A DNA stretch of 64,000 nt from Caenorhabditis elegans. Its lineage: Eukaryota > Nematoda > Chromadorea > Rhabditida > Rhabditidae. Positions 46,532 through 56,969 of this stretch are shown here, piece by piece. The stretch lies in assembly GCF_000002985.6 (NCBI RefSeq), contig NC_003281.10:8804001-8868000 (forward strand). The letters are read 5' to 3'. The notes beneath the pieces are model-generated. The model saw only the letters and a program-made list of their open reading frames with translations, had not been told where the DNA came from and ran no database searches. Each line of letters begins with the position of its first letter. Positions within the stretch are counted from its first letter, which is position 1. The translations under genes were made by a program, and so were the position numbers.

Positions 46532-48263
46532 TCTACAAAGAATCGAATAAAGGTGATTTCAAAATGTTTCTCAAAGATAAACAACGTATTATGCCAAGAA
46601 AATTATACAGAGAGCATTTTACGGATTATTAAGTTTAGTACCAAAAATTAAGAGTACTCTTATTAATTTTTCAAGTTAATTTAAATTCTAAATCATTATA
46701 ATAAGGAAATAAAATCGATAAAAACTTTAAAATTTGTAGAAAACAGAATATATGTAAAATTAGAGCCATTATGCTGCGATAGAACAGAGATTGTAGAGAG
46801 TGTGCACGCAAAGAGACACAGAGATAGATGCAAGTGTTCGGCCGTCGTGGAAATTCTAGGCCACGGATAACTATTTTGGCGGAAATTTAAAAACGAGTTC
46901 CTCTTTTCCTAGATTTATGCTTGTTTCTCGGAATTTAGGGGAAAATATAATTACTTAACATTGTACCTGTGTTCTACAATCAAACTGAAACAAGAATGAG
47001 AAACAAGTCAATCCCATTCTCCGGCAAGTTCCACATATAGAAAATAGTTTTATCTTAAATACTTCATTTTACAGACTGCTCTGTGCAGTTTAAATTATGG
47101 AACTTCAAAAACCTTTTTTTTCTACATGAAATGAATAATTATGTCGAACTTGAAGCTTGTACCTATCAGTAATGGGGTTATTCAAGTAGTGTCGGAAAAT
47201 TAAAAAGTGTAGAAAAATTACGTCACAACCTTATTCAAGTATATAAAAACATGTATTTAAATACATTTGTGACGTCACAAATGTATTTAAATACATTTTG
47301 CTACATTACTTGAATAACCCCATAACTAAGATCGTGACGAGACCCACTCAGACAATCAGCGTATGCCTTTAAACTAACATATACACAAGTTTCATGAATT
47401 TATGATATTTTTAAAAAATCAAACACGCGACTAAAAATTGAGGACCCATGCGATGGACGGGCCCGAACTTATCAGAAGTTAAAAAAAAAACAACAACATA
47501 ATAGACTTTTCTATCGGTCGAAATCGCCTAAAGAAGGAGTGATATTTTCTATGACTCTCATTATCAGTTTCAAAGTTAACAGTTAGAATATTAAAAAAAA
47601 CGGAGGATTTCAGAAAAGTGAGAGACATGGTTTGATACTGTTCAAAATCTGAAAAAAAGTTACTTCAAAGCTGTAATCATATGTTTCTCTGTGGGGATTC
47701 AATTTTATAACTAATTACAACTACATACAAATATTATTAAAAATTGCCAGTTTTGCTCTTCAAAACCGGAAATTCCTTTAATTGGATTTCCAAGGCGCAA
47801 TTATTATCTTTTTCTACCATTTTTTGATTTTCCTTTGTGTTTGGCTTCTCATATATATATATATATATATATATTTTCCATATTCATATTTTTATTAAGT
47901 TTTCCGAAATTTTAAATTTTGTCCCTTCTGAGATATTCCTGAATAACTTTTACATTTCTTAGCCGCTTTCAATAATAGCTTTCTGAAAAAAACACAACTT
48001 GGAGACTGCACAGATTTTTTTCAAACTTGTTTCACAGAATCGAGAATTTGCAGTGAAAAAGAAAAGAAAGAAGCTTCTGTAAACCGAAAAATGGTTTGCA
48101 ATTTTTATATCCCCCGCATAAAACGTCAGCAGAAGCGCAAGTTGCAACTATAAAAACGGAACAGCCTTAAAAACGGAGGTATCGGAGCAGAGAGCGTGTC
48201 GACATTTCTTTTCTTTTCAAAAACAGTTTTTCAAAAGATTACCTATTTTGTTTTTCTTATAGG
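46532..48263. other. Divergent intergenic region between the four-gene cluster and plg-1
   Basis: Holds a GC-richer block at 46780-46880 (TTCGGCCGTCGTGGAAATTC type, likely a promoter or repeat), an inverted-repeat element at 47173-47322, a dispersed-repeat fragment at 47335-47390, an AT microsatellite at 47851-47874, and the plg-1 promoter with CTATAAAAAC near 48148. A strong acceptor, TTTTTCTTATAG, ends at about 48262, one base before the plg-1 start codon. Confidence 0.5.
47173..47322. repeat. Inverted-repeat element with a 46 bp perfect palindrome and CRE core
   Basis: The outer arms are TGGGGTTATTCAAGTAGTGT and ACATTACTTGAATAACCCCA, with one mismatch. Inside, 47251-47296 is a perfect palindrome: ATGTATTTAAATACATTTG, then TGACGTCA, then the mirror half. 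TGACGTCA is the canonical cAMP-response element. Confidence 0.85.
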
Positions 48264-48592
48264 ATGAAGCTGCTAATCGGCATCCTCCTACTTTTTGCGC
48301 TGGTAATTCATCATGATGTTCTAGCCATAACTCGGCCAGGTAATTTAGTTTTATCGAAACCTTTTCATTAATTTTTTTGCAGATCGCCATCGTCATAGAA
48401 AGACACATGATTATCCAAAAGGTTGGTAAAACCTATTCAAATAATGAATCTTCAATAATTAGTTTTTGAGGACATAATCGAACAAAACACAATTCCACAA
48501 AACCTGCTGACTGTGTTCACAATTGCAATCATTACCCGGGATTCCCACCGACACCGCCTGGCGTTGACTTGGGATGCCATAATTCAACGACG

Positions 48593-48596
48593 ACTA
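48593..48596. other. Target-site duplication, left copy (ACTA)
   Basis: ACTA directly precedes the 5' LTR and is repeated directly after the 3' LTR at 57461-57464. Counting one copy only restores the reading phase of plg-1 exon 3. Confidence 0.8.
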
Positions 48597-49087
48597 TGTC
48601 GGGTTTAACCCGTTTTTCTCTTAATTCTCTCCGATTAGCTCAAAGGGTAATTCCAGACCTCAAATCTTTATTTAAAAATATCTTTTGCGCAAGCAAAGAT
48701 GACTGACGCACTCTCACGCTGGCGCACTTCTCGATTCTGGCGCGAAATCAGTTTTTGTCATCTTTTTTCGAGGATTCTTCCTCATTCTTGGATTTTGCTC
48801 GGACACAGCGTGTTGACTCGTTGTTAGAGCTCCAGTTTCAGTGGTTTTGGCCTGTTGTTGGCTTATTTTTATAGTCTTTTATTGTTTTTCTTGGATTTCT
48901 GGCGCTCTGCCTGTTTCTTTGAAGGTTTCTGGTTTAGTGTTGATTCTTCTCCAGTTCCTTGGTTTTTGTATACTTTTCCTCTTTCTCTCAATAAATTTAT
49001 TTGAGAGTTCTTAAAAATCGTGTTTTTCTCTTTCTTTTGGTCTCGTTTACTGGATTGGATTCAAGTTCTGTGGACAGGAACTTGACT
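48597..49087 (+). repeat. Cer1 5' LTR
   Basis: A 491 bp direct repeat of 56970-57460, at a constant offset of 8373 bp with no difference found by eye. It starts TGTCGGGTTTAACCCG, in which a short palindrome GGGTTTAACCC lies at the edge. It contains AATAAA at 48990-48995 and runs to TTGACT before the primer-binding site. Confidence 0.92.
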
Positions 49088-49100
49088 TGGGGGCCGAACC
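49088..49100 (+). other. Cer1 primer-binding site
   Basis: TGGGGGCCGAACC begins directly after the 5' LTR. TGG complements the CCA end of a tRNA and the rest would pair with its acceptor and T-arm. I do not assign the tRNA. Confidence 0.7.
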
Positions 49101-49803
49101 GCCGTTGGTTTCCGTGGAATTCTCGTTTTTCGTTGCGAAAATCGAGTGGATTTTGAAGAATTTGGATCGTCTCGAGGATTTTTCTTTTTGTTAGCTTGCT
49201 CTGTACGAGTAGTTGATAAAGAGAAAACAAAAAAGCGATTTTTCTGGAGCTGAACGCTCAGGAAGTTCTGATTTTTTCCAGAATTCTGTTTCTGTCTCTG
49301 TAAGAGCGGGGATAGTGATTTCTGCCGAATTTTTTTGAATAAAAGTTCTGGAATTTCGAAGATTGTAAAATTCCTAGTGAATTTTATCGATTTTTTGAGT
49401 TGAAAGCTTGATTTTTTCAAGTTTTTGCTGAGAAATTCAATTTCTCATCAAGAAATTGGTGAATTTTGCTGATTTTTGCATCGAAAGTGCGAAATTTTGC
49501 GGAAAAGTTAAAGTTTTCGTGAAATTTTGAGATTTTCGAAAACAATCTTTGATTTTTCGGTGATTTTATTCGATTATTTTGGTTAGAAATAGGAAAATCG
49601 CTCGCCGATTTTTCATTTTTCTGGAAAAAGTCGTGAATTTCCGCAATTGGAAAAAATCGATAATTGGATTTCACTGGATTATTCGCCTTTGAGTTTGCAA
49701 TCGTTTCGTGGGATTTTTCACATTTCTTGTTGATGTACTCTCAAGTTTTTGCTCATTTCTTCATTTAATTGCTGTAATCTAAACGAATTTATTTTTGTTT
49801 CAG
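49101..49803 (+). other. Cer1 untranslated leader with phased A/T runs and a 3' splice site
   Basis: About 700 bp without a plus-strand frame. Runs of AAAA and TTTT recur at roughly ten-base spacing, clearest at 49490-49560, like periodic A/T clusters found in germline-expressed worm introns. The leader ends in ATTTTTGTTTCAG at 49803, a consensus C. elegans 3' splice site, thirteen bases before the gag-pol start. Confidence 0.6.
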
Positions 49804-49816
49804 TGAAATCTGAAGA

Positions 49817-52800
49817 ATGGAGGTGAACGAGGGACAGGATACTGAAGGAGGATCATCGAGAGCACAAACTCTCACACCACCACCAAATCCACAGCAACAA
49901 CTGTATGATGAAGAGGATTTGCTGCGGGAGTCGATGGATACCACGGAGAAGACATTCGAAAATGGTTTCCAGGTGAGAAAAGCGGAACATGAAGTAAAAA
50001 AGAAGGATGTGATTAAACATATTCAAAATTATGCAAAGGCAAATGAAGCCCAAACCGCATTGATGGTGGAACCATTTATAAAAATCATAAAAGAGGAAGA
50101 AGATATAATTGAAATTAGAGAAAAATCGATAATGATGTTGAAAAAGGTGGTGAATGAACAAGGAATTACAATTTCTGATTTGCAGATTCAAAAGGAGCAA
50201 ATCCGTCAGCATCTACAAGATTCTTCTCAAAGAGGGACAGCCGAGGATGCCGAAACTCAAAAAATGAAGCAATTTTTGGATACGAATGAGCTTCATAATG
50301 TGAGTGATTTGGAGGAAATAATTAAAGAGTATTCAGTCCTTAAGATGAAAGAAGAAAAAGAAAAGCAATGTTTACAGATGGCGAGTGATTCCTGGGCAAT
50401 GATGCGCGAGGAAATTATGGAAAAGAGGGAAACAAATCGTGATTTAAATCGACAGCTGAAGGAGAAAAGTGAGGAGTTGATGCAGAAAAGTCAAATCTTG
50501 GTGGAAACTACACTGAAGCTGAAGGCTGTTGAAGAAGAAAGAGATAAGCGGAAGAAGGAAGAACAATTCAGAGAAGCTGACGCTAGGTCGAATAACTATG
50601 CACGAAAAGGTGAAATTAGTTCCAACATTGAACAAAAGAATCATCAAAATATTCAGATCATGGATACAAGATGCACAACATCGAGCTCAAGAATGAATAC
50701 ACCAGCACAACGTATCGGTGAGAATTTGAGCACTTCAAATGTGGGAAATAATGTTGTTCGGGAAACTGTAAGAGAGTATTGTGAAGAGACAGGGGAGATT
50801 CTTGAGGACTTTGAAGTAAATCAAAATGATAGTGTTCTGACTGAAAGGAATGTGACTGGTAGTGTAAGAAATGGGGATTCCCAGGTCCAGACGAATAGTT
50901 TAGAAAGGATGACTCAAATGATGCTCGCACAAAGCCTGCCGGAACCAGCAAAGTTCACGGCAGAAGAGGGTTCTATCAGTATTGAAGCATTTGAGAAAAC
51001 TTTTAAACTAAAATTTGGAACTTTTTCGGATGAGCAACAAGTAGCAATTCTGGAGTCGAAGTACTTGGAGGGAAGAGCACAAAAAGCTTATCGTTCGTTG
51101 ACAGCGGGAGAGAAGGTGAAAGTGAAAGTGGTTTTAAATGCATTAGCTAATAGGTTGAGATTATCTGTAGAAGATGAGAATCATCGGGCTAAGCAAAAAT
51201 GGAACATTCTTTCTCGTAAGCCAGATCAATCGTGTGAAGATTATTGCTTGTTGATCGATGACATTGCTAGAATCGCTTTCCGCAGAGTTTCTCCTGAAGA
51301 ATTGTCATCGATGAAGTATGTCAAGCTTCTAGATGAAGTCACTGACATGCATCTTCGCTGCTCGATTGATAATAAGATAATGGACACTGATGAAATTAAT
51401 CACTATGATGTATGTCGTGAAATGATAATACGTCATGAATGGAATGTTTCAAAGATTAATGAAAAACAGTGCTTGAATTCTAAATTGTCGGAGAAGAGAG
51501 GGAAAGTTCAAAATGCGGAAAATTTTGTGAATCAAAATACACAGAACAATTTTAAACCGTTTTCTCCAAACAAGGCTGCTGATAATTCTCGGAACTCTTG
51601 GAACAATAATTCACAAAATAATTCGGCGGCTTCTCAGAATATCTCGAGAGAGCAAAGTTGGAAAACTATTTCAGTTCCTCAGAAACATCAGAATCCTTCG
51701 GATAGGTGCAGTGACTGTCAGCAAAGAGGATGGCATATGTTTTGGTGCTCGAAAAAGTCTAAAGATAATGCATCACAAAAATGTGATGAATGTCAACAAA
51801 GTGGATGGCACATGGCCAGTTGCTTCAAATTGAAAAACAGGGCATGTTTCCGGTGTAACGAAATGGGGCACATTGCTTGGAATTGTCCGAAGAAAAATGA
51901 AAATACATCAGAAAAGGAAGCTCCGGTGGCAAAAGTAGAGACAATCGAAGGTGTAAGAATGAAGGATTGTTTGCTAATGGTGAAATCGGAAAAATCTGAA
52001 TCTGAGGTTACAAGAAGTCTGGAAAAGGGACAAATAGGAAAAGCTAATGTAGAAATTCTGTTGGATAGTGGTGCTAGTATTTCGCTAATGAGTAAAAATA
52101 CCTGGGAGAAAATTGTTGAAGTCAATGGAAAGTCTTGGGAACAGGACCAGATATATGAGGAGTTGGAGTATAAAACAGCTAGAACAGCAAATAATCAGTT
52201 GTTCACTTTGCTCAGGGCGGTAATGGTAGAAATAAAAATGCAAACAAAGTCTGAAGTTATCAAGTTTCATATTGGAGACATGGACAGGGAAAATGTTATT
52301 ATCGGAGCTGGTCACTTTGAGCAAATGGGGATTCAAATGAATATGATCATTGAACCCAGAATAGTTCGTATCGACGAAGACGTGGAAATTCCGCCGAGAA
52401 GTTGTCAGTTAGTAGAAGTTAATGTTACTGGTATCATAAGAGAAGGAGCATATTGTTTGATAACACCAACAATGAGACATGTGGAAAATGCGGTTGTACG
52501 ACTGAATGAACAAGGGAAAGCTTGGGTTAGAATTGTGAATCAATTCAAACATATGCTGTCCTTGAAAAAAGGGGAGGTGATTGGGAAAGGAGAGACAGGA
52601 GGCTTTGAGGTGTTATCAAATAAAGCGGAACAAGATATTACAGTGGAAGAGGTGTTAAATGATCCTACTCTTTTTTCGGAAATTGAGACAGATACAAACA
52701 GTTGTGAAGTAGTAAAGACGGCTGAAACATATGAGCGTTTCACAACAATTTGCGAGCATCTTAAGAGAGAAAATGGGGATGATAGGAAAATATGGGATGT

Positions 52801-55800
52801 TATTGAACAATTTCAAGATGTGTTTGCGATCTCAGATGACGAGTTGGGACGAAATTCTGGTACGGAATGTGTAATAGAATTGAAGGAAGGAGCAGAGCCA
52901 ATTAGGCAAAAGCCTCGTCCTATTCCATTAGCATTAAAACCAGAGATTCGGAAAATGATTCAGAAAATGCTCAATCAAAAAGTGATTAGAGAAAGCAAGT
53001 CGCCTTGGTCCAGTCCTGTAGTGTTGGTGAAAAAGAAAGATGGCTCTATTAGAATGTGTATTGATTATCGGAAAGTTAATAAGGTCGTGAAGAATAATGC
53101 TCATCCACTCCCCAATATTGAAGCAACGCTACAATCGCTAGCAGGAAAAAAACTATACACGGTTTTTGATATGATAGCAGGATTTTGGCAGATTCCATTA
53201 GATGAAAAGAGCAAGGAAATCACAGCTTTTGCTATTGGTAGTGAACTCTTTGAATGGAATGTACTTCCTTTCGGATTGGTTATTTCGCCGGCACTGTTCC
53301 AAGGAACAATGGAAGAAATTATTGGAGATTTGTTAGGAGTATGTGCATTTGTATACGTTGATGATTTGTTGATTGCTAGTAAGGATATGGAGCAACATCT
53401 GCAAGATGTTAAGGAAGCGTTGACAAGAATCAGAAAAAGTGGAATGAAACTTCGTGCTAGTAAATGTCATATTGCAAAGAAAGAAGTTGAATATTTGGGA
53501 CATAAAGTGACACTAGACGGAGTGGAGACACAAGAAGTAAAGACGGATAAAATGAAACAGTTCTCGAGGCCTACTAATGTTAAAGAATTACAGTCATTTT
53601 TGGGATTAGTCGGGTATTATAGAAAATTCATTTTGAATTTCGCTCAAATAGCTTCTTCATTGACTTCGTTGATTTCTGCAAAAGTTGCATGGATTTGGGA
53701 AAAAGAGCAAGAGATAGCATTCCAAGAATTGAAAAAATTAGTTTGTCAGACACCAGTGTTGGCACAGCCCGATGTGGAAGCTGCTTTGAAAGGGGATAGA
53801 CCATTTATGATTTATACTGATGCAAGCAGAAAAGGCATAGGAGCTGTGTTAGCACAAGAAGGACCTGATGGACAACAACATCCAATAGCATTTGCATCAA
53901 AAGCATTAAGTCCGGCAGAAACCAGATATCATATCACGGATCTGGAAGCACTGGCAATGATGTTTGCGTTGCGTCGGTTCAAGACGATTATTTATGGAAC
54001 TGCAATTACAGTATTCACGGATCATAAGCCATTGATATCGTTGTTAAAAGGATCCCCACTGGCGGATAGGTTGTGGAGATGGTCGATTGAAATTTTGGAA
54101 TTTGATGTGAAAATTGTGTATTTAGCCGGAAAAGCCAATGCAGTAGCTGATGCGTTGAGTCGGGGAGGTTGTCCACCTAATGAGTTAGAAGAAGAGCAAA
54201 CTAAGGAATTGACGAGCATAGTGAATGCGATTCAGACAGAGCTACCTGATATACTTGACAGTTCTTGCTGGTTAGAAAGGTTAAAGGGAGAAGATGAAGG
54301 ATGGAAAGAAGTGATAGCGGCTTTAGAAGGGGGAAAGACGAAGGGAACCTTCAAGATTGTTGGCATTGAGTCGGAAATTTCTCTGGAATATTATAAGATT
54401 GTTGGGGGAGTGCTCAAGAATACTGAGATAGAAGAACAGAGTAGAAGTGTAGTTCCAGAGAAAATACGCACACCATTACTGAAAGAGTTGCATGAAGGAA
54501 TGTTAGCGGGGCACTTCGGAATTAAGAAAATGTGGAGAATGGTGCACAGAAAGTTCTATTGGCCGCAAATGAGAGTTTGTGTCGAAAATTGTGTGAGAAC
54601 CTGTGCAAAATGTCTATGTGCTAATGATCATTCAAAGTTGACTTCGTCATTGACACCTTATCGAATGACGTTTCCGCTAGAAATAGTAGCTTGTGATCTT
54701 ATGGATGTAGGCTTATCAGTACAAGGGAATAGATACATTCTCACTATCATTGATTTATTTACAAAATATGGAACCGCGGTACCTATACCGGACAAGAAAG
54801 CAGAAACGGTGTTGAAAGCTTTTGTTGAAAGATGGGCAATAGGGGAAGGGAGAATTCCGTTGAAATTGTTGACTGATCAAGGAAAAGAGTTTGTAAACGG
54901 GTTATTTGCACAATTCACACACATGTTGAAGATTGAGCATATAACAACTAAGGGGTACAACAGTAGAGCCAATGGAGCCGTGGAAAGATTTAACAAAACG
55001 ATTATGCATATAATGAAGAAGAAGACTGCGGTTCCTATGGAATGGGACGATCAAGTAGTGTATGCGGTGTATGCTTATAATAATTGTGTACACGAAAATA
55101 CGGGAGAGACACCGATGTTTTTGATGCATGGAAGAGATGTTATGGGCCCACTTGAAATGTCCGGGGAAGATGCCGTTGGCATTAATTATGCTGATATGGA
55201 TGAGTATAAGCATTTACTTACTCAGGAGTTGTTAAAAGTTCAGAAGATAGCCAAAGAGCATGCGATGAGAGAACAAGAATCTTATAAAAGTTTGTTCGAT
55301 CAGAAGTATGCATCAAAGAAACACAGATTTCCTCAACCGGGGAGTCGAGTTTTGTTAGAAATTCCATCAGAGAAACTAGGAGCTCAATGTCCTAAATTAG
55401 TAAATAAGTGGAGCGGACCGTATAGAGTTATCAGTTGTTCAGAGAATTCGGCGGAGATCACACCTGTACTGGGAAAACGGAAGCACATTTTGCAAATTCC
55501 GTTTGAAAATTTGAGAGTTATACCAGAAGCAATGCCAGATATACTAATAGTGACTAAGAAGGGGAGATCTAAAAAACCTGAACCAGAAATTTATTGTGAT
55601 GAAATTACTGTTGTATCTGAAAATAATGAAAATTCTTGTTTCAGTTGTCGATATATCTGCCGATGTGCTCTGAAGCCTTGTATGTTCAATATGACTCTTG
55701 TCCCTGAAGCCCATACGCCATCACCAACTCAGCTTTATCGAATGTACTGCATTATGGAGAAATCGGGAAATAGAAAGATCGATCCAAAACAGCTGATGGC

Positions 55801-56635
55801 AATGTCAAGCCGCCCGCTGCCGTCACCATTGCAAATAACTCTGCCGGATAAGATGATGGATAACTTATTCAAGGATATGATCGGATGCTCCTCTCTGTGG
55901 ACATACGTCGCTGAACTTGGATGGGAAAATTCGTACAATCGCTACGTGGACAAGTTGCTCAATGAAAATTGCGGTGACATTTTAAATGGTCCCGGAACTA
56001 TGCTCATTCTAGCTGATGGATTGCGATTGGAAGACCTGCCGGTTTCCACGAAGAACTGCTTCGTCTGTACTGACTATGATGAGGAAACTCTGATTGCTCT
56101 TCAGAAGAAATGTTGCCGAGAAAGATTCAAGATGATAGTTCTGGTTATTCCATTCACAATTGATGTCGAGCTAGTTGATTGTTGGAATCGGCTTATTGCA
56201 AAAATCTCGGAAGAAACTAAAATACTGGTAGTGTCCAACATGACTCCTGACGAATTGGAAGATCATGCTCTTCTAGTGGAATTCACATCCATCCTGCAAA
56301 AATGTCGTCGAGTAGATGATGGTTATTTGGAAATAATATCGCTTCATGATAGGTTGGAAGCTCATCCAAGAAAGACTCTCGAAATGACAGCTTTAGCCGG
56401 TAAAGTGGAGTACTGGAAAGCTGTACAAACTCGTGCTAAGGAAGTTGGAATGGAATGGAAAGCGTTTGAGTTAAAACGCTGTACCAGTGATACTCCTGTC
56501 AAAAACTCAGACTGTGAAGCCTCGACGTCTATGAAGTCTGCGTCCACTGTAAGAACGTTTGAGGATAGAATGGTCAAACGAGGAAATCACAATCGTGTAT
56601 ATCATCATTTCACTCCATACGGGCGTAAAAAATGA
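49817..56635 (+). CDS. Cer1 Gag-Pol polyprotein
   Basis: 2272 aa in one frame. Residues ~1-270 are charged coiled coil, then the Gag body. Three zinc knuckles follow: CSDCQQRGWHMFWC (~631), CDECQQSGWHMASC (~656) and the canonical CFRCNEMGHIAWNC (~677). The protease has LLDSGAS with Asp ~750. Reverse transcriptase spans ~1010-1235 with YVDD at Asp 1182/1183. RNase H starts at IYTDAS (Asp ~1335) and includes FTDHKPL. Integrase has an HHCC zinc domain (~1559-1600) and a catalytic triad at Asp 1627, Asp 1687 and Glu 1723, the DD35E spacing. The remaining ~340 residues (from ~1930) match no retroelement domain I know and are not envelope-like (no signal peptide or membrane helix). The Gag-Pol order protease-RT-RNaseH-integrase is that of Ty3/gypsy elements. 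Confidence 0.95.
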   Translation: MEVNEGQDTEGGSSRAQTLTPPPNPQQQLYDEEDLLRESMDTTEKTFENGFQVRKAEHEVKKKDVIKHIQNYAKANEAQTALMVEPFIKIIKEEEDIIEIREKSIMMLKKVVNEQGITISDLQIQKEQIRQHLQDSSQRGTAEDAETQKMKQFLDTNELHNVSDLEEIIKEYSVLKMKEEKEKQCLQMASDSWAMMREEIMEKRETNRDLNRQLKEKSEELMQKSQILVETTLKLKAVEEERDKRKKEEQFREADARSNNYARKGEISSNIEQKNHQNIQIMDTRCTTSSSRMNTPAQRIGENLSTSNVGNNVVRETVREYCEETGEILEDFEVNQNDSVLTERNVTGSVRNGDSQVQTNSLERMTQMMLAQSLPEPAKFTAEEGSISIEAFEKTFKLKFGTFSDEQQVAILESKYLEGRAQKAYRSLTAGEKVKVKVVLNALANRLRLSVEDENHRAKQKWNILSRKPDQSCEDYCLLIDDIARIAFRRVSPEELSSMKYVKLLDEVTDMHLRCSIDNKIMDTDEINHYDVCREMIIRHEWNVSKINEKQCLNSKLSEKRGKVQNAENFVNQNTQNNFKPFSPNKAADNSRNSWNNNSQNNSAASQNISREQSWKTISVPQKHQNPSDRCSDCQQRGWHMFWCSKKSKDNASQKCDECQQSGWHMASCFKLKNRACFRCNEMGHIAWNCPKKNENTSEKEAPVAKVETIEGVRMKDCLLMVKSEKSESEVTRSLEKGQIGKANVEILLDSGASISLMSKNTWEKIVEVNGKSWEQDQIYEELEYKTARTANNQLFTLLRAVMVEIKMQTKSEVIKFHIGDMDRENVIIGAGHFEQMGIQMNMIIEPRIVRIDEDVEIPPRSCQLVEVNVTGIIREGAYCLITPTMRHVENAVVRLNEQGKAWVRIVNQFKHMLSLKKGEVIGKGETGGFEVLSNKAEQDITVEEVLNDPTLFSEIETDTNSCEVVKTAETYERFTTICEHLKRENGDDRKIWDVIEQFQDVFAISDDELGRNSGTECVIELKEGAEPIRQKPRPIPLALKPEIRKMIQKMLNQKVIRESKSPWSSPVVLVKKKDGSIRMCIDYRKVNKVVKNNAHPLPNIEATLQSLAGKKLYTVFDMIAGFWQIPLDEKSKEITAFAIGSELFEWNVLPFGLVISPALFQGTMEEIIGDLLGVCAFVYVDDLLIASKDMEQHLQDVKEALTRIRKSGMKLRASKCHIAKKEVEYLGHKVTLDGVETQEVKTDKMKQFSRPTNVKELQSFLGLVGYYRKFILNFAQIASSLTSLISAKVAWIWEKEQEIAFQELKKLVCQTPVLAQPDVEAALKGDRPFMIYTDASRKGIGAVLAQEGPDGQQHPIAFASKALSPAETRYHITDLEALAMMFALRRFKTIIYGTAITVFTDHKPLISLLKGSPLADRLWRWSIEILEFDVKIVYLAGKANAVADALSRGGCPPNELEEEQTKELTSIVNAIQTELPDILDSSCWLERLKGEDEGWKEVIAALEGGKTKGTFKIVGIESEISLEYYKIVGGVLKNTEIEEQSRSVVPEKIRTPLLKELHEGMLAGHFGIKKMWRMVHRKFYWPQMRVCVENCVRTCAKCLCANDHSKLTSSLTPYRMTFPLEIVACDLMDVGLSVQGNRYILTIIDLFTKYGTAVPIPDKKAETVLKAFVERWAIGEGRIPLKLLTDQGKEFVNGLFAQFTHMLKIEHITTKGYNSRANGAVERFNKTIMHIMKKKTAVPMEWDDQVVYAVYAYNNCVHENTGETPMFLMHGRDVMGPLEMSGEDAVGINYADMDEYKHLLTQELLKVQKIAKEHAMREQESYKSLFDQKYASKKHRFPQPGSRVLLEIPSEKLGAQCPKLVNKWSGPYRVISCSENSAEITPVLGKRKHILQIPFENLRVIPEAMPDILIVTKKGRSKKPEPEIYCDEITVVSENNENSCFSCRYICRCALKPCMFNMTLVPEAHTPSPTQLYRMYCIMEKSGNRKIDPKQLMAMSSRPLPSPLQITLPDKMMDNLFKDMIGCSSLWTYVAELGWENSYNRYVDKLLNENCGDILNGPGTMLILADGLRLEDLPVSTKNCFVCTDYDEETLIALQKKCCRERFKMIVLVIPFTIDVELVDCWNRLIAKISEETKILVVSNMTPDELEDHALLVEFTSILQKCRRVDDGYLEIISLHDRLEAHPRKTLEMTALAGKVEYWKAVQTRAKEVGMEWKAFELKRCTSDTPVKNSDCEASTSMKSASTVRTFEDRMVKRGNHNRVYHHFTPYGRKK

Positions 56636-56969
56636 GCCCTTAATTGATTTTGTTGAACGTTATAATTCTTTGTTCTTATGTTAATTATCATTTCATAATT
56701 ATTTGTTGTTTTAATAATTTTTTGGTTATTTTTCTTATAATTTTGTCCCCCACCCTTGAGTTCTAGGTTATTAATTCTTAAGTTAGGATCCGTCTATTAT
56801 TTGAATTCATTTCCCTCATTTCCCTATTAGGTTCCGTAGTATTTTTAATTTTTTTTTATATTTTCCCCTTGCTGATGAGTGCTGTGATAATGATCAGTTG
56901 TGTTATGCCTAATGGGTGAGATGTACGTCATTTTTGAATAAGGGAGGTTGAGCTTGAAAAACCGGGAGA
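56636..56969 (+). other. Cer1 3' non-coding segment and polypurine tract
   Basis: AT-rich DNA between the polyprotein stop and the 3' LTR. Just before the LTR are AATAAGGGAGGTTGAG (~56937-56952) and GAAAAACCGGGAGA (56956-56969), purine-rich tracts in the position where plus-strand DNA synthesis is primed. Confidence 0.65.

Noticed and set aside
55600..56635. Calling the Cer1 C-terminal region an envelope protein
   Set aside because: It is fused in frame to pol and shows no signal peptide, no membrane helix and no glycoprotein-like pattern, so I left it as unknown.
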